A DNA stretch of 56,653 nt from RXIX01 sp003989075 (GTDB lineage: Bacteria > Pseudomonadota > Gammaproteobacteria > Competibacterales > Competibacteraceae): contig JAKOYN010000037.1 of assembly GCA_029780415.1 (NCBI GenBank), positions 1 through 56,653 of the forward strand. Reading direction: 5' to 3'. Below the pieces are notes generated by a model that did not search any database, had not been told where the DNA came from, and saw only the letters and a program-made list of their open reading frames with translations. Numbering within the stretch: the stretch's first letter is position 1; each line of letters begins with the position of its first letter. Shown piece by piece: positions 46,758-55,630 of the stretch. A program made the position numbers and the translations under genes.

Positions 46758-47771
46758 TCAGCTCTGATCCCGTGGGCGCTCGGCGATGACCCGTACGCAG
46801 TCGTAACGCCGTTCCTTAGCTACAAACAGCGAGCGCAGGAACAGCGCCCAGGCCCGCCCACGCGAATGGCGCGGCGGCAACGCGGCCGCTGGCGTGCCCC
46901 GGGCCACGAAATCATCATGAATCCGCTGTTCGGTTTCGATATAGCCGGCCATGAACTGCCGGCAGTAGTTGCTGAATTCGGCATCGACCATCCGCAAGCC
47001 GACCTTTTCACAGTAACCCTGCAGGCTGCGGCGGGTGAAAAACTGCAGATGCTCAGGCACACGCAGGCAAAACCAGGTACTGCCCGACCAGGCCAGGCTC
47101 AGCGCGGCATTATTGGGCGTTTCCACCACCAGATGGCCGCCCGGCTTCAGCAACTGCGCCGCGTTGCCCAGGGCCAGCTCCGGGTCTACGGTGTGTTCCA
47201 TCACGTGCGACATCAGGACCAGGTCGTATTGGCGCGCGGTCACTTCCTCGGGCAGTGCTTCCAGGGTACCGGTCAGCAGGCGCACACCGAATTCACGCAG
47301 CGCCAGCGCCTGAGCCTGCGGATCGGGTTCAACACCAATCACCGTGTGGCCGGCGCGCTGCAGCTCCCCCAGCAGGCGGCCATTGCCGCAGCCAATCTCG
47401 CACACTTCCAGGCGACGCTCGCCAAAACGCCGCCGCGCCCAATCCGCCGACATGTTCACGCCCCGATCCAGCCGCCAGGCCAAATGCGCCAGCAGGCGAT
47501 CGGCGAACGGCGCGCTCGCCGGCGTGGCCGGCACGGTCTCGACGCTGTGGGTGTAGTAGTGCTCGGCTGCATACAGGCTGGAGATGAACTCCGCCGACGG
47601 CATCGGATGCTGGCGTCCCAATTGCGAGCGCTCGCACCAGTAGAGCTGAAAAGGCCCACTGCTCATCCGTGGCCGCAGCCAGTCGACCGGCACGCGCAAC
47701 CAGGGCTGCATCGGTTCACCGCACAGCGGACAGACAGGTTCGGAAATACCAGAATGGGAAGTCGGGGTCAT
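46758..47771 (-). CDS. SAM-dependent methyltransferase with N-terminal zinc ribbon
   Basis: 337 residues. It opens with a CPLCG knuckle (about 14-18) and a later Cys, a partial zinc-ribbon as in sugar or small-molecule methyltransferases. The class I core is at about 115-225: EIGCGNGRLL (motif I), VIGVEPD, VLMSHVMEHTVDP and LKPGGHLVVETPN. Substrate unknown. It lies between the transglutaminase gene (same strand) and the divergent ATP-grasp/alpha-E pair, so it may belong to the same pathway. Confidence 0.85.
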   Translation of the reverse strand: MTPTSHSGISEPVCPLCGEPMQPWLRVPVDWLRPRMSSGPFQLYWCERSQLGRQHPMPSAEFISSLYAAEHYYTHSVETVPATPASAPFADRLLAHLAWRLDRGVNMSADWARRRFGERRLEVCEIGCGNGRLLGELQRAGHTVIGVEPDPQAQALALREFGVRLLTGTLEALPEEVTARQYDLVLMSHVMEHTVDPELALGNAAQLLKPGGHLVVETPNNAALSLAWSGSTWFCLRVPEHLQFFTRRSLQGYCEKVGLRMVDAEFSNYCRQFMAGYIETEQRIHDDFVARGTPAAALPPRHSRGRAWALFLRSLFVAKERRYDCVRVIAERPRDQS

Positions 47772-48177
47772 GGCGAGGGCATCCGCATTATTATCTTGGT
47801 GATTTTCGTGAACACCGGCCCGGTCGGTGCGGGCGGCGCGCTCAATAAACGCGGCTCTTCAATCAGGGATCATGAATTAATCGGACATGGACATAACGCG
47901 AACGCACCGTAGCCGACCCCTGATGCGGAGTCAATGCAGTCTCGCCATTGCCCTAAAAAAGAGCATAAAAACACCGCGCATGCACTAAATGCAGTCACTG
48001 CCAGCCGCACGGTGATGGCAAAAGTGCGCGGAATGGCAAGTAGCATTAACATGGGACCCCTGCGGCGACTGGCTTAGATATTGCTAAGTTTTGCGCGCAT
48101 GACTTGGGGATTACAATAAGATGATCCTACAAAACGTATGACTGCGTTCGCGCGCGAGGATGAAAAGGAATGACCCG
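47772..48177. other. 406-bp divergent control region with no gene
   Basis: This lies between the methyltransferase (minus) and the ATP-grasp gene (plus). A possible -10 TACAAT (48112-48117) serves the rightward pair; its -35 is weak. No RNA gene or clear operator recognised. Confidence 0.5.
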
Positions 48178-49629
48178 ATGACCATCGACTGGAAACAGTA
48201 TGCCTCCCCTGGTTGCTACGACGAATTGCTCGACGACCGCTCGCAGCCCCGTGCTGCGTCCCGTACCCTGTGCGAATACCTGGCCTCCCTGAGTGATGGC
48301 GATCTGCGCGAGCGCAAGACCGCTGCCGAACTGGCCATTATGGTCATGGGTATCACCTTCACCGTCTATACCGAAGGTGGCAGCATCGACCGCGCCTGGC
48401 CCTTTGACATCGTGCCGCGCATCATCCCCAAGCATGAGTGGGATCGTACCGACGCCGGCCTCAAGCAGCGCGTCCAGGCGCTGAACCTGTTCATCGACGA
48501 TCTCTACCACGACCAGAAGATTCTCAAGGACGGTGTGTTCCCGGCCGAAGTGCTGGCGCAGTCGGTTAACTTCCGGCCACAGTGCGTCGGGGTCTCGCCG
48601 CAGCACGGCATCTGGGCGCACATCTGCGGCTCGGATCTGGTGCGCGACAAGGACGGCACCATCTACGTGCTTGAGGACAACCTGCGCGTACCGTCCGGCG
48701 TGTCCTACATGCTGGAAAATCGCGTGGTCACCAAGCGGGTGTTCCCGGAGCTGTTCGAATACCAGCGCATCCAGCCGGTCGACGATTACACCCTGCGCCT
48801 CTACGACATGCTGGTATCGTTGTCGCCGCGCCCGGGCGATGCAGCCACCGTGGTGGTGCTCACCCCCGGCATCTACAACTCGGCCTATTTCGAGCATTCC
48901 TACCTCGCCCAGCAAATGGGTGTGGAGCTGGTGGAAGGCAGTGACCTGGAGGTCGGCGATGATGACTGCGTCTACATGCGCACCATCGAAGGACTGGAGC
49001 GGGTTGACGTCATCTACCGGCGCATCGACGATCTGTTCCTCGATCCGGAAGCCTTCCGTCCGGACTCATCGCTGGGTGTCAAGGGCCTGATGCGCGCCTG
49101 GCGGGCCGGCAAGGTCGCCCTGGCCAATGCCCCTGGTGCCGGCGTCGCCGATGACAAGGTGGTGTATGCCTTCGTCCCGGAGATCATCAAGTACTACCTC
49201 GACCAGGATCCGCTGATCCCGAACGTGCCCTCCTACCTGTGCATGCGCGACAAGGATCGCGAATATGTCCTGGCCAATCTGGACAAGCTGGTGGTCAAGC
49301 CGGCCAACGAATCCGGCGGCTATGGCATGCTGGTCGGGCCGCACGCCACGCCTGCCGAGCGCAAGCGCTTTGCCGAGCTGATTCAGAAGGATCCCCGCAA
49401 CTACATCGCCCAGCCAACTTTGTCGCTGTCGACCTCGCCGACCCTGTGCGAAGGGCAGATGGAACCACGCCACGTTGATCTGCGGCCGTTCATCCTGTCA
49501 GGGCCAAGCACTTACGTCACCACCGGCGGGCTGACCCGCGTCGCGCTACGCAAGGGTTCGCTGGTCGTCAACTCCTCGCAGGGCGGCGGCAGCAAGGACA
49601 CCTGGATCGTCGATACCGAGGGCTTCTAA
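48178..49629 (+). CDS. Circularly permuted ATP-grasp protein (DUF404/DUF407)
   Basis: 483 residues from ATG 48178 (AAGGA eight bases upstream; ATG 48160 is in frame but lacks a site). The circularly permuted ATP-grasp family includes predicted peptide ligases. Marks: PFDIVPRI near 77, VLEDNLRVPSGVSYMLENR near 165, VYRRIDD-type segment (VIYRRIDDLFLDPE) near 280, VVKPANESGGYGMLVGP near 370. It is followed after 2 bp by the alpha-E gene, its constant partner. Substrate unknown. Confidence 0.92.
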   Translation: MTIDWKQYASPGCYDELLDDRSQPRAASRTLCEYLASLSDGDLRERKTAAELAIMVMGITFTVYTEGGSIDRAWPFDIVPRIIPKHEWDRTDAGLKQRVQALNLFIDDLYHDQKILKDGVFPAEVLAQSVNFRPQCVGVSPQHGIWAHICGSDLVRDKDGTIYVLEDNLRVPSGVSYMLENRVVTKRVFPELFEYQRIQPVDDYTLRLYDMLVSLSPRPGDAATVVVLTPGIYNSAYFEHSYLAQQMGVELVEGSDLEVGDDDCVYMRTIEGLERVDVIYRRIDDLFLDPEAFRPDSSLGVKGLMRAWRAGKVALANAPGAGVADDKVVYAFVPEIIKYYLDQDPLIPNVPSYLCMRDKDREYVLANLDKLVVKPANESGGYGMLVGPHATPAERKRFAELIQKDPRNYIAQPTLSLSTSPTLCEGQMEPRHVDLRPFILSGPSTYVTTGGLTRVALRKGSLVVNSSQGGGSKDTWIVDTEGF

Positions 49630-49631
49630 TC

Positions 49632-50627
49632 ATGCTGTCACGCGTTGCCCAGAATATTTACTGGATGGCCCGCTATGTTGAGCGCGCCGAAGACACCGCA
49701 CGCCTGATCAATGTCAACAGCAACCTGTTGCTGGATCTGCCGCGCAACACCACCTTTGGCTGGCTGCCGCTGATCTTCATTGTCGGCGCCGAGGATCTGT
49801 TCTTCGAGAAGGATCCCAAGCGGCTGGCTGATGAAAATAACGTGGTCAAGTTCCTGATCAGCGATCGCGATCACCCCAGCTCGATCCTGTCCAGCCTGGC
49901 CGCCGCACGCGAAAACCTGCGCACCACCCGTGACGCCGTGCCGCAGGAAGCCTGGGAGCAGATCAACGGCCTGTACATCTACGCCCGCGACCACCTGCCC
50001 ACCCGGCGCGGCCGCTATGAGTTCCTGCGCCAGGTGATTCGCAACACCCAGCAGATCAGCGGCCTGCTGGACGGGGCGATGAGTCGCACCGCCGCCTATG
50101 AGTTCGTGCACATGGGCCGCTATCTGGAACGGGCCGACATGACCACCCGCATCCTCGACGTGCGCTCGGCCAACCTGCTGCCGCGCAGCGGTCAGCCGGC
50201 CGGATCGCCGCAGGAACCGGCGGACCAGTCCCAGTCCCAGTCCCAGAGCGCGCCCAGCGACCGCACCGAGCAGGATCCGTTCGAAAACATCCAGTGGATG
50301 AGCGTGCTCAAGTCGCTCACCGCCTACCAGATGTATCGGCAACAGGTACGCTCCCGCGTTGGCGGTCCCGACGTGCTCAAGTTCCTGCTGCAGAACGACA
50401 GTTTCCCGCGCGGAATTTCGTTCTGCCTTAAGCAACTGGATTGCTCACTGCGCACCCTGCCACGCAGCGATGCCGCACTCGCCACCAGCGCCGCTCTCCA
50501 GCAGCAGCTCAACACAGCCGCCGTGCCGGATCTGGCGCGCGAAGGCATGCACGAGTTCATCGACCAGTTGCAGATTGGTCTTGGTCAACTGCACGCCAGC
50601 ATCGCTAAGACTTATTTCGAGCACTGA
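49632..50627 (+). CDS. Alpha-E domain protein (DUF403)
   Basis: 331 residues, all helical. Opens with MLSRVAQNIYWMARYVERAEDTARLINVN, the alpha-E signature, repeated as HMGRYLERADMTTRILDVR near 158. A low-complexity linker near residue 195 contains four Gln-Ser pairs encoded by CAGTCC repeats. Alpha-E proteins always accompany the permuted ATP-grasp enzymes and often a transglutaminase; their role is unknown. A terminator follows 15 bp after the stop. Confidence 0.92.
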   Translation: MLSRVAQNIYWMARYVERAEDTARLINVNSNLLLDLPRNTTFGWLPLIFIVGAEDLFFEKDPKRLADENNVVKFLISDRDHPSSILSSLAAARENLRTTRDAVPQEAWEQINGLYIYARDHLPTRRGRYEFLRQVIRNTQQISGLLDGAMSRTAAYEFVHMGRYLERADMTTRILDVRSANLLPRSGQPAGSPQEPADQSQSQSQSAPSDRTEQDPFENIQWMSVLKSLTAYQMYRQQVRSRVGGPDVLKFLLQNDSFPRGISFCLKQLDCSLRTLPRSDAALATSAALQQQLNTAAVPDLAREGMHEFIDQLQIGLGQLHASIAKTYFEH

Positions 50628-50641
50628 TAAACCGACAGCCC

Positions 50642-50664
50642 CGCCTCTCTCCCAGGGAGAGGCG
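50642..50664 (+). terminator. Terminator after the alpha-E gene
   Basis: CGCCTCTC (50642-50649), 7-base loop, GAGAGGCG (50657-50664), followed by TTCCTGCT. Good stem, weak U-tract. Confidence 0.6.
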
Positions 50665-50783
50665 TTCCTGCTCCCCAGGGCCGCGTCGCGAACCCTCGCC
50701 GATGCGGCCTTCATGGATTGCCAGCACCCGCCCCAACCCCGACAATAGCCCCTACCGCATCCACCACGCTACAGGGGAACACC

Positions 50784-51443
50784 GTGGCCTACCGACATCG
50801 GTATCTGGACGGCAGCCCGCTCGATCTGCCCGTCGGCAAAATCGTCTGCATCGGCCGCAACTACCTCGATCACATCCGCGAACTCGGCAATGCAGTTCCG
50901 GAAACGCCGATCCTGTTCATGAAACCGGCCACTGCCCTGGTCGAACTGGCCGATCCGATCGTCCTGCCGACCGGACGCGGCGCCTGCCATCATGAAGTGG
51001 AACTGGCGGTCCTGGTGAATCAGACGCTGCGCAATGCCGATGCCGCCAGCGCCCGTCAGGCCATAGCCGGCTATGGCATCGCCCTCGATCTGACCCTGCG
51101 CGAGCTGCAGGACAGTCTGAAGAAAAAAAGCCAGCCCTGGGAAGTGGCCAAGGCTTTCGATGGCGCCTGCCCGCTGTCGCCGTTCCTGCATCCCGCCGAA
51201 CTGCCGGAACCACAGGCCACCGAACTGGCGCTGTGGGTGAATGGCACACCACGCCAACAGGGCAACACCGCACACATGATGGTCGGCATTTTCGATCTGA
51301 TGGCCTATATTTCCAGCCACTTCACCCTGCAGCCGGGCGATGTCGTCCTGACTGGTACGCCTGCCGGCGTCGGGCCACTGGCCGCAGGCGACACATTGGA
51401 ATTGCGCCTGGCCGGTCACGTCTTCACCGCCCAGGTTGCCTGA
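50784..51443 (+). CDS. Fumarylacetoacetate hydrolase-family protein
   Basis: 219 residues from GTG 50784, preceded by AGGGGAA; a longer TTG start at 50718 has no site and adds unrelated residues. Length equals the short FAH-family enzymes (about 218), which act as acylpyruvases or oxaloacetate decarboxylases. VCIGRNYLDHIRELGN near 23, FMKPATALVE near 46, HHEVELAVLV near 71 (metal Glu) and the VVLTGTPAGVGPL segment near 189 are typical. Substrate not decided from sequence. Confidence 0.9.
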   Translation: MAYRHRYLDGSPLDLPVGKIVCIGRNYLDHIRELGNAVPETPILFMKPATALVELADPIVLPTGRGACHHEVELAVLVNQTLRNADAASARQAIAGYGIALDLTLRELQDSLKKKSQPWEVAKAFDGACPLSPFLHPAELPEPQATELALWVNGTPRQQGNTAHMMVGIFDLMAYISSHFTLQPGDVVLTGTPAGVGPLAAGDTLELRLAGHVFTAQVA

Positions 51444-51485
51444 ACACCGCCGCCTTTTTCGCTTGAACCACCCGGCACCGGTCCC

Positions 51486-52064
51486 ATGAATGTCCTGATT
51501 GTCTTTGCCCATCCCAATCCGCGCAGCTTCAACCGGGCCATCCTCGACACCCTGGATGAGGCTCTGCGCGCATGCGGCCATGCCACCCGCATTCACGATC
51601 TCTACCAGATGCGCTTTCGCGCCGTGCTTGATGACGACGATCTGGCCCGCAACTGGCGCGGCGATCTACCCGACGACATCCTGCACGAACAGGAGGCCGT
51701 GCGCTGGGCGCAGGGACTGGTCTTCATCTATCCGGTCTGGTGGTTTGGTCCGCCGGCCCTGCTCAAGGGCTGGATTGATCGGGTCTTCGTGCGCAAATTC
51801 GCCTTTGACTTCAGCGCCGACGGCATGCGCGGCCTGCTGCAGCATGAAAAGGCCCTGATTCTCAACACCCTCGGCGGCGATGCCGCCACCTACAGCCGCG
51901 AGCGTTGGGAAGAACTGCTGATGCGTCCGCTGGCCGAGGGCGTGCTCGGCGCCTGCGGCGTGCGCGACGTGCGCTATCAGGCCTTTTACGAAGTCACCAG
52001 TTGCAGCCCGGCCACGCGGCAGGCGATGCTCGACGAGGTACGCGCTCTGGCGGCGCTGTTCTGA
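51486..52064 (+). CDS. Flavodoxin-fold NAD(P)H oxidoreductase
   Basis: 192 residues. It belongs to the NAD(P)H dehydrogenase (quinone)/KefF-MdaB superfamily: VLIVFAHPNPRSFNRA at the N-terminus (FMN phosphate loop), then VFIYPVWWFGPPALLKGWIDRVF near 80-102 and a Gly-rich LNTLGGDAATY loop near 124. A cytoplasmic FMN/FAD enzyme reducing quinones or related compounds. Starts 42 bp after the FAH gene. Confidence 0.9.
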   Translation: MNVLIVFAHPNPRSFNRAILDTLDEALRACGHATRIHDLYQMRFRAVLDDDDLARNWRGDLPDDILHEQEAVRWAQGLVFIYPVWWFGPPALLKGWIDRVFVRKFAFDFSADGMRGLLQHEKALILNTLGGDAATYSRERWEELLMRPLAEGVLGACGVRDVRYQAFYEVTSCSPATRQAMLDEVRALAALF

Positions 52065-52190
52065 GCACGCGCCATCTCCAAAAACCGCGCCACAATTGGC
52101 ATAATTGCCCGCCTGTAGCCTCCGACCGGGCGCTCCGGCGGAGTCCCTGCCATCCATCGCCGCTCACCCGGCCTAGGGAGCACCACGAGA

Positions 52191-53438
52191 ATGCGCGTCC
52201 TGCTGACCACCAATGAATACCCGCCCTATGTCTATGGCGGTGCCGGTGTCCATGTCGAATACCTGTCGCGCGAACTGGCCAAACTGACGCCGGTCGAGGT
52301 CCGCAGTTTTCATGACCAGACCCTCGACGAGGGCCAGCTACATGTGCGCGGCATCAAGATGGACACCACCCATTTCGCCGGCTGTCCGCAATCCTTCGTC
52401 TCACCGCTCAAGGCACTCAGCACCTGCCTGGCCTTCGTCGGTCAAGGCATTGGCGATCTGGAAGGCCGTGCCGAGATCATCCACTGCCACACCTGGTACG
52501 CGCACTTCAGCGGCATTCTCGCCAAGATTCTCTACAACATCCCGCTGGTGATCACCGTGCATTCGCTGGAACCGCTGCGCCCCTGGAAGCGCGACCAGCT
52601 CGGCCACGGCTACGACCTGTCGCGCTGGATTGAAAAAACCGCGCTGGAAATGGCCGACACCATCATCGCCGTCTCGCGCAGCACCCGCGATGACATCCTG
52701 CGACTGTTCAACGTCGAGCCGACCCGGGTGGTGGTGATTCCCAACGGCATCGACACCGAGGAATATCAGCCGGTCAACAATCCCGAAGCCCTTGCCCAGT
52801 TCGGCATTGATCCCAATCGTCCCTATGTGCTGTTCGTTGGCCGCATGACCCGGCAGAAGGGACTGTACTACCTGCTGCAGGCCATCCCGCATCTCGATCC
52901 CAAGCTGCAGGTGGTGCTGTGCGCCGGCGACGCCGATACCCTGGCGATGCAGCGCGAAATGGAAGAGATGGTGCAGGAACTGCAAAGCCACCGTTCCGGC
53001 ATTGTCTGGATTCCCAAGATGGTGTCGCGGCAAATGACCATCACGCTGTATTCGCACGCCACCGTATTCTGCTGCCCGTCGATCTACGAGCCGTTCGGCA
53101 TCATCAACCTGGAGGCGATGGCCTGCGGCACACCGGTGGTCGGCAGCGCGGTGGGTGGCATCTGCGAAGTGGTGGTCGATGGCGAAACCGGCCTGCTGGT
53201 CGATCCACACCTGTCTCCGGAAGCGCCGCATGATCCGCTGGCGCCGGCCAAGTTCGAGCGTGGTCTAGCCGAGGCCATCAACCGCATCGCCAACGATCCC
53301 GACCTGCGCCGGCGCATGAGCCAAGCCGGCCGCGAACGGGTCGAACGCCACTATAGCTGGCGCAGCATCGCCCAGCAGACCTATGACCTGTATCGGCGTC
53401 TGCGCGCGCAGCGCAATGGCAACACCAGCAGTACCTAG
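52191..53438 (+). CDS. Actinobacterial-type glycogen synthase, GT4 family
   Basis: 415 residues. GT-B fold of family GT4: N-terminal GGAGVHVEYLSRELAKL near 16, HCHTWYAHFSG near 99, VIPNGIDTEEY near 183, VLFVGRMTRQKGLYYL near 214 and the E-x7-E motif EPFGIINLEAMACGTPVV near 303. This resembles GlgA/GlgM of actinobacteria (NDP-glucose-dependent glycogen or maltose-1-phosphate synthase) rather than the GT5 GlgA of E. coli. No other glycogen genes are in the window. A strong terminator follows. AGGGAG lies before ATG 52191. Confidence 0.85.
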   Translation: MRVLLTTNEYPPYVYGGAGVHVEYLSRELAKLTPVEVRSFHDQTLDEGQLHVRGIKMDTTHFAGCPQSFVSPLKALSTCLAFVGQGIGDLEGRAEIIHCHTWYAHFSGILAKILYNIPLVITVHSLEPLRPWKRDQLGHGYDLSRWIEKTALEMADTIIAVSRSTRDDILRLFNVEPTRVVVIPNGIDTEEYQPVNNPEALAQFGIDPNRPYVLFVGRMTRQKGLYYLLQAIPHLDPKLQVVLCAGDADTLAMQREMEEMVQELQSHRSGIVWIPKMVSRQMTITLYSHATVFCCPSIYEPFGIINLEAMACGTPVVGSAVGGICEVVVDGETGLLVDPHLSPEAPHDPLAPAKFERGLAEAINRIANDPDLRRRMSQAGRERVERHYSWRSIAQQTYDLYRRLRAQRNGNTSST

Positions 53439-53461
53439 CACCCTGCCACCACGGCATTATC

Positions 53462-53488
53462 AAGGGCTCTGCGGAGCCCTTTTTTATT
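53462..53488 (+). terminator. Rho-independent terminator after the glycogen synthase gene
   Basis: AAGGGCTC (53462-53469), loop TGCG, GAGCCCTT (53474-53481), then a T-run to 53486. Textbook form, 24 bp after the stop. Confidence 0.95.
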
Positions 53489-53637
53489 AGGCGCTTTTTT
53501 ATTGCAACTCTTTCTCATTTGCACGGTCAATTTTTTCAGCAATATCCCAGCGCGACAGTCAAGATCGCGTTTCCACTGGGATGCGGCCCCGGCTTCACTA
53601 CCTTACCTTGCACGACCGAGTACCCGAGGAGGTACTT

Positions 53638-54444
53638 ATGATGGCTGCATCGTCCATCCCTGTCGTTGAGAGCTCGCTGAGCACACCGAAAGTACGCCTG
53701 GTTTCCCTGGATCATCCGTGGCAGTGGCTGGCAGCCGGCTGGAAGGATCTCTGGCAGACACCCGCCGCCAGCATCAGCTATGGTCTGCTGTTTGTCATCA
53801 TGGGCTATCTGCTGGTGTATCTGGTCGAGGCCCGTTTTCACTATGCGCTGGCCCTGACCACCGGTTTCCTGCTGGCCGGACCGTTTTTGGCCATGGGTCT
53901 TTACGACATCAGTCGCCGCCTGCAGAACAATGAGCCGGTCCATCTGGGTCATGCCCTGTTCGCCTGGAGCCGCAACCCGCTGCCCATCCTGCTGTTTGGC
54001 CTGCTGCTCGGCCTGCTGATGATCGTCTGGGCGCGACTGTCGGCGGTGCTGTTTGGGGTGCTCGCCGGAGGTCGTGAACTGACTCTGGACCCGTCAACGG
54101 CGCAACTGTTCTTCTCGGGCAGTGGCCTGACCTTCCTGCTGATCTTCACCCTGGTCGGTGCGCTGGTCGCGGCGGCAGTGTTTACCATCAGCGTGGTATC
54201 GATCCCGATGCTGCTTGATCGCAAGACGGATTTCATCACCGCCATTCTGACCAGTATCACTGCGGTGCGCGCCAATCCGGGGCCGATGGTGATGTGGGCG
54301 GCGCTGATCGTGATCTTCACCGGTATCGGCCTGATCAGTGCCTATCTGGGCCTGGCGATTGCCCTGCCGCTGATTGGTCACGCCACCTGGCACGCCTACA
54401 AGGATCTGGTCGATAACAGCGATATCGAGCAGCAGCCCATCTAA
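53638..54444 (+). CDS. DUF2189 membrane protein
   Basis: 268 residues from ATG 53638, with the strong site GAGGAGGT just upstream (the next ATG at 53641 has the better spacing). A soluble start (about 1-40) and five to six membrane helices (about 45-65, 73-93, 116-140, 161-185, 210-240) match DUF2189, an inner-membrane family of unknown function. YDISRRLQNNEPV near 92 is characteristic. It lies between two terminators, so it is a single-gene unit. Confidence 0.8.
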   Translation: MMAASSIPVVESSLSTPKVRLVSLDHPWQWLAAGWKDLWQTPAASISYGLLFVIMGYLLVYLVEARFHYALALTTGFLLAGPFLAMGLYDISRRLQNNEPVHLGHALFAWSRNPLPILLFGLLLGLLMIVWARLSAVLFGVLAGGRELTLDPSTAQLFFSGSGLTFLLIFTLVGALVAAAVFTISVVSIPMLLDRKTDFITAILTSITAVRANPGPMVMWAALIVIFTGIGLISAYLGLAIALPLIGHATWHAYKDLVDNSDIEQQPI

Positions 54445-54469
54445 CGGTCTGCCAGCCCGCCCCAAACAG

Positions 54470-54494
54470 GAACGCCGGCCTTGCGCCGGCGTTC
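54470..54494. terminator. Possible bidirectional terminator between DUF2189 and DUF1841 genes
   Basis: GAACGCCGGC (54470-54479), 5-base loop, GCCGGCGTTC (54485-54494), a perfect 10-bp stem in the 93-bp gap between convergent genes. Tails are only partly T-rich on either strand. Confidence 0.7.
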
Positions 54495-54537
54495 TGCATT
54501 TCCGCAGCCGTATTTTCAGCTCAGCATTGCTGAGCGT

Positions 54538-54972
54538 TCAGGCTGTCTGACACAGGCGCCGCAGACGCTGCAGATACAGCCGTTCGTCGGGCTCGCGACC
54601 GGCGCGCTGCGCTTCCCACAGGGTTTCGCCGAGGCATTCCATCATGGCGTGTTCGACAGCGTGGCTATCGCCTGTGCGCTGACAGAGCTGCTGGTAGACA
54701 TCAAGGATGCCGGCCGGCCGGTTGCTGCCGAGCTGTTCCTGAATGGCGATATGCATGCCCATGTGCAGGAAGGGATTGCTCTGGCCCATTTCCGGCAGGT
54801 ATTCGCGGCCAAGCGCGCGCTCGGTATCGGCCAGCACCGGCTGATACTCGGGATGGGCGTCGATGACACTGGCGATGATGCGTTCCAGCGGTTCCAGCGG
54901 CTGGCCAGCCTGAGCCTTGTCCCAGACTGTGCAGTAGTAGCGGCGCAGGCTGTCGCGGTCGTTGCCAAACAT
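54538..54972 (-). CDS. DUF1841 family protein
   Basis: 144 residues. It matches DUF1841: MFGNDRDSLRRYY at the start, IIASVIDAHPEYQPVL near 32, PFLHMGMHIAIQEQL near 67, HAVEHAMMECLGETLWEAQR near 104. Function unknown. It starts immediately after the nth stop on the same strand, the usual partner in Gammaproteobacteria. Confidence 0.9.
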   Translation of the reverse strand: MFGNDRDSLRRYYCTVWDKAQAGQPLEPLERIIASVIDAHPEYQPVLADTERALGREYLPEMGQSNPFLHMGMHIAIQEQLGSNRPAGILDVYQQLCQRTGDSHAVEHAMMECLGETLWEAQRAGREPDERLYLQRLRRLCQTA

Positions 54973-55611
54973 TCAGTTCACCTCGGTCTTGTTCGGGTAG
55001 GCGCACAGGTCGTGAATTGGGCACGCGCCGCAGCGTGGCTTACGGGCAGTGCAGATATAACGGCCATGCAGAATCAGCCAGTGATGCGCATCGACCTTGA
55101 AGGCATCGGGCGTCACGGCCAGCAGGCCCTGTTCCACGGCATGCACGGTTTTGCCCGGCGCCAGGCCGGTACGGTTGGCGACGCGGAAGATATGAGTATC
55201 GACCGCGATGGTCGGTTCGCCAAATGCGGTGTTGAGGATGACATTGGCGGTTTTGCGACCGACACCGGGCAGTGCTTCGAGGTTTTCGCGTTCACGCGGC
55301 ACCGCGCCACCGTGCCTTTCCAGCAGCAGGGCGCAGGTTTTGCGGATGTGGGCGGCCTTGGTGTTGTACAGGCCGATGGTCTTGATGTAGCGCTTCAGGC
55401 CCTCCTCGCCGAGATCCAGCAGCGCTTGCGGGGTATGGGCGACTGCGAACAGGCGTGCGGTGGCTTCGTTGACTTTTTTGTCGGTGGATTGCGCCGAGAG
55501 GATCACCGCGATCAGCAGTTCAAAGGGACTGCGATAGCGTAATTCGGTGGTCGGCTTGGGTTGAGCGGCTTGCAGGCGGGTGAAGAGCTGCTGAATGTGA
55601 CTGGGATCCAT
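54973..55611 (-). CDS. nth: Endonuclease III (DNA glycosylase/AP lyase) Nth
   Basis: 212 residues from ATG 55611, which aligns with E. coli Nth; a longer frame to 55683 runs into the integrase gene. Nth excises oxidised pyrimidines. Catalytic Lys and Asp are in the helix-hairpin-helix LPGVGRKTANVIL (Lys near 120) and VDTHIFRVANR (Asp near 138). The C-terminal 4Fe-4S cluster Cys pattern is complete: C-x6-C-x2-C-x5-C around CTARKPRCGACPIHDLC. The integrase gene ends 19 bp upstream, so the gene's native promoter may have been displaced. Confidence 0.96.
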   Translation of the reverse strand: MDPSHIQQLFTRLQAAQPKPTTELRYRSPFELLIAVILSAQSTDKKVNEATARLFAVAHTPQALLDLGEEGLKRYIKTIGLYNTKAAHIRKTCALLLERHGGAVPRERENLEALPGVGRKTANVILNTAFGEPTIAVDTHIFRVANRTGLAPGKTVHAVEQGLLAVTPDAFKVDAHHWLILHGRYICTARKPRCGACPIHDLCAYPNKTEVN

Positions 55612-55630
55612 TGGAACACCATGGGTTTGA

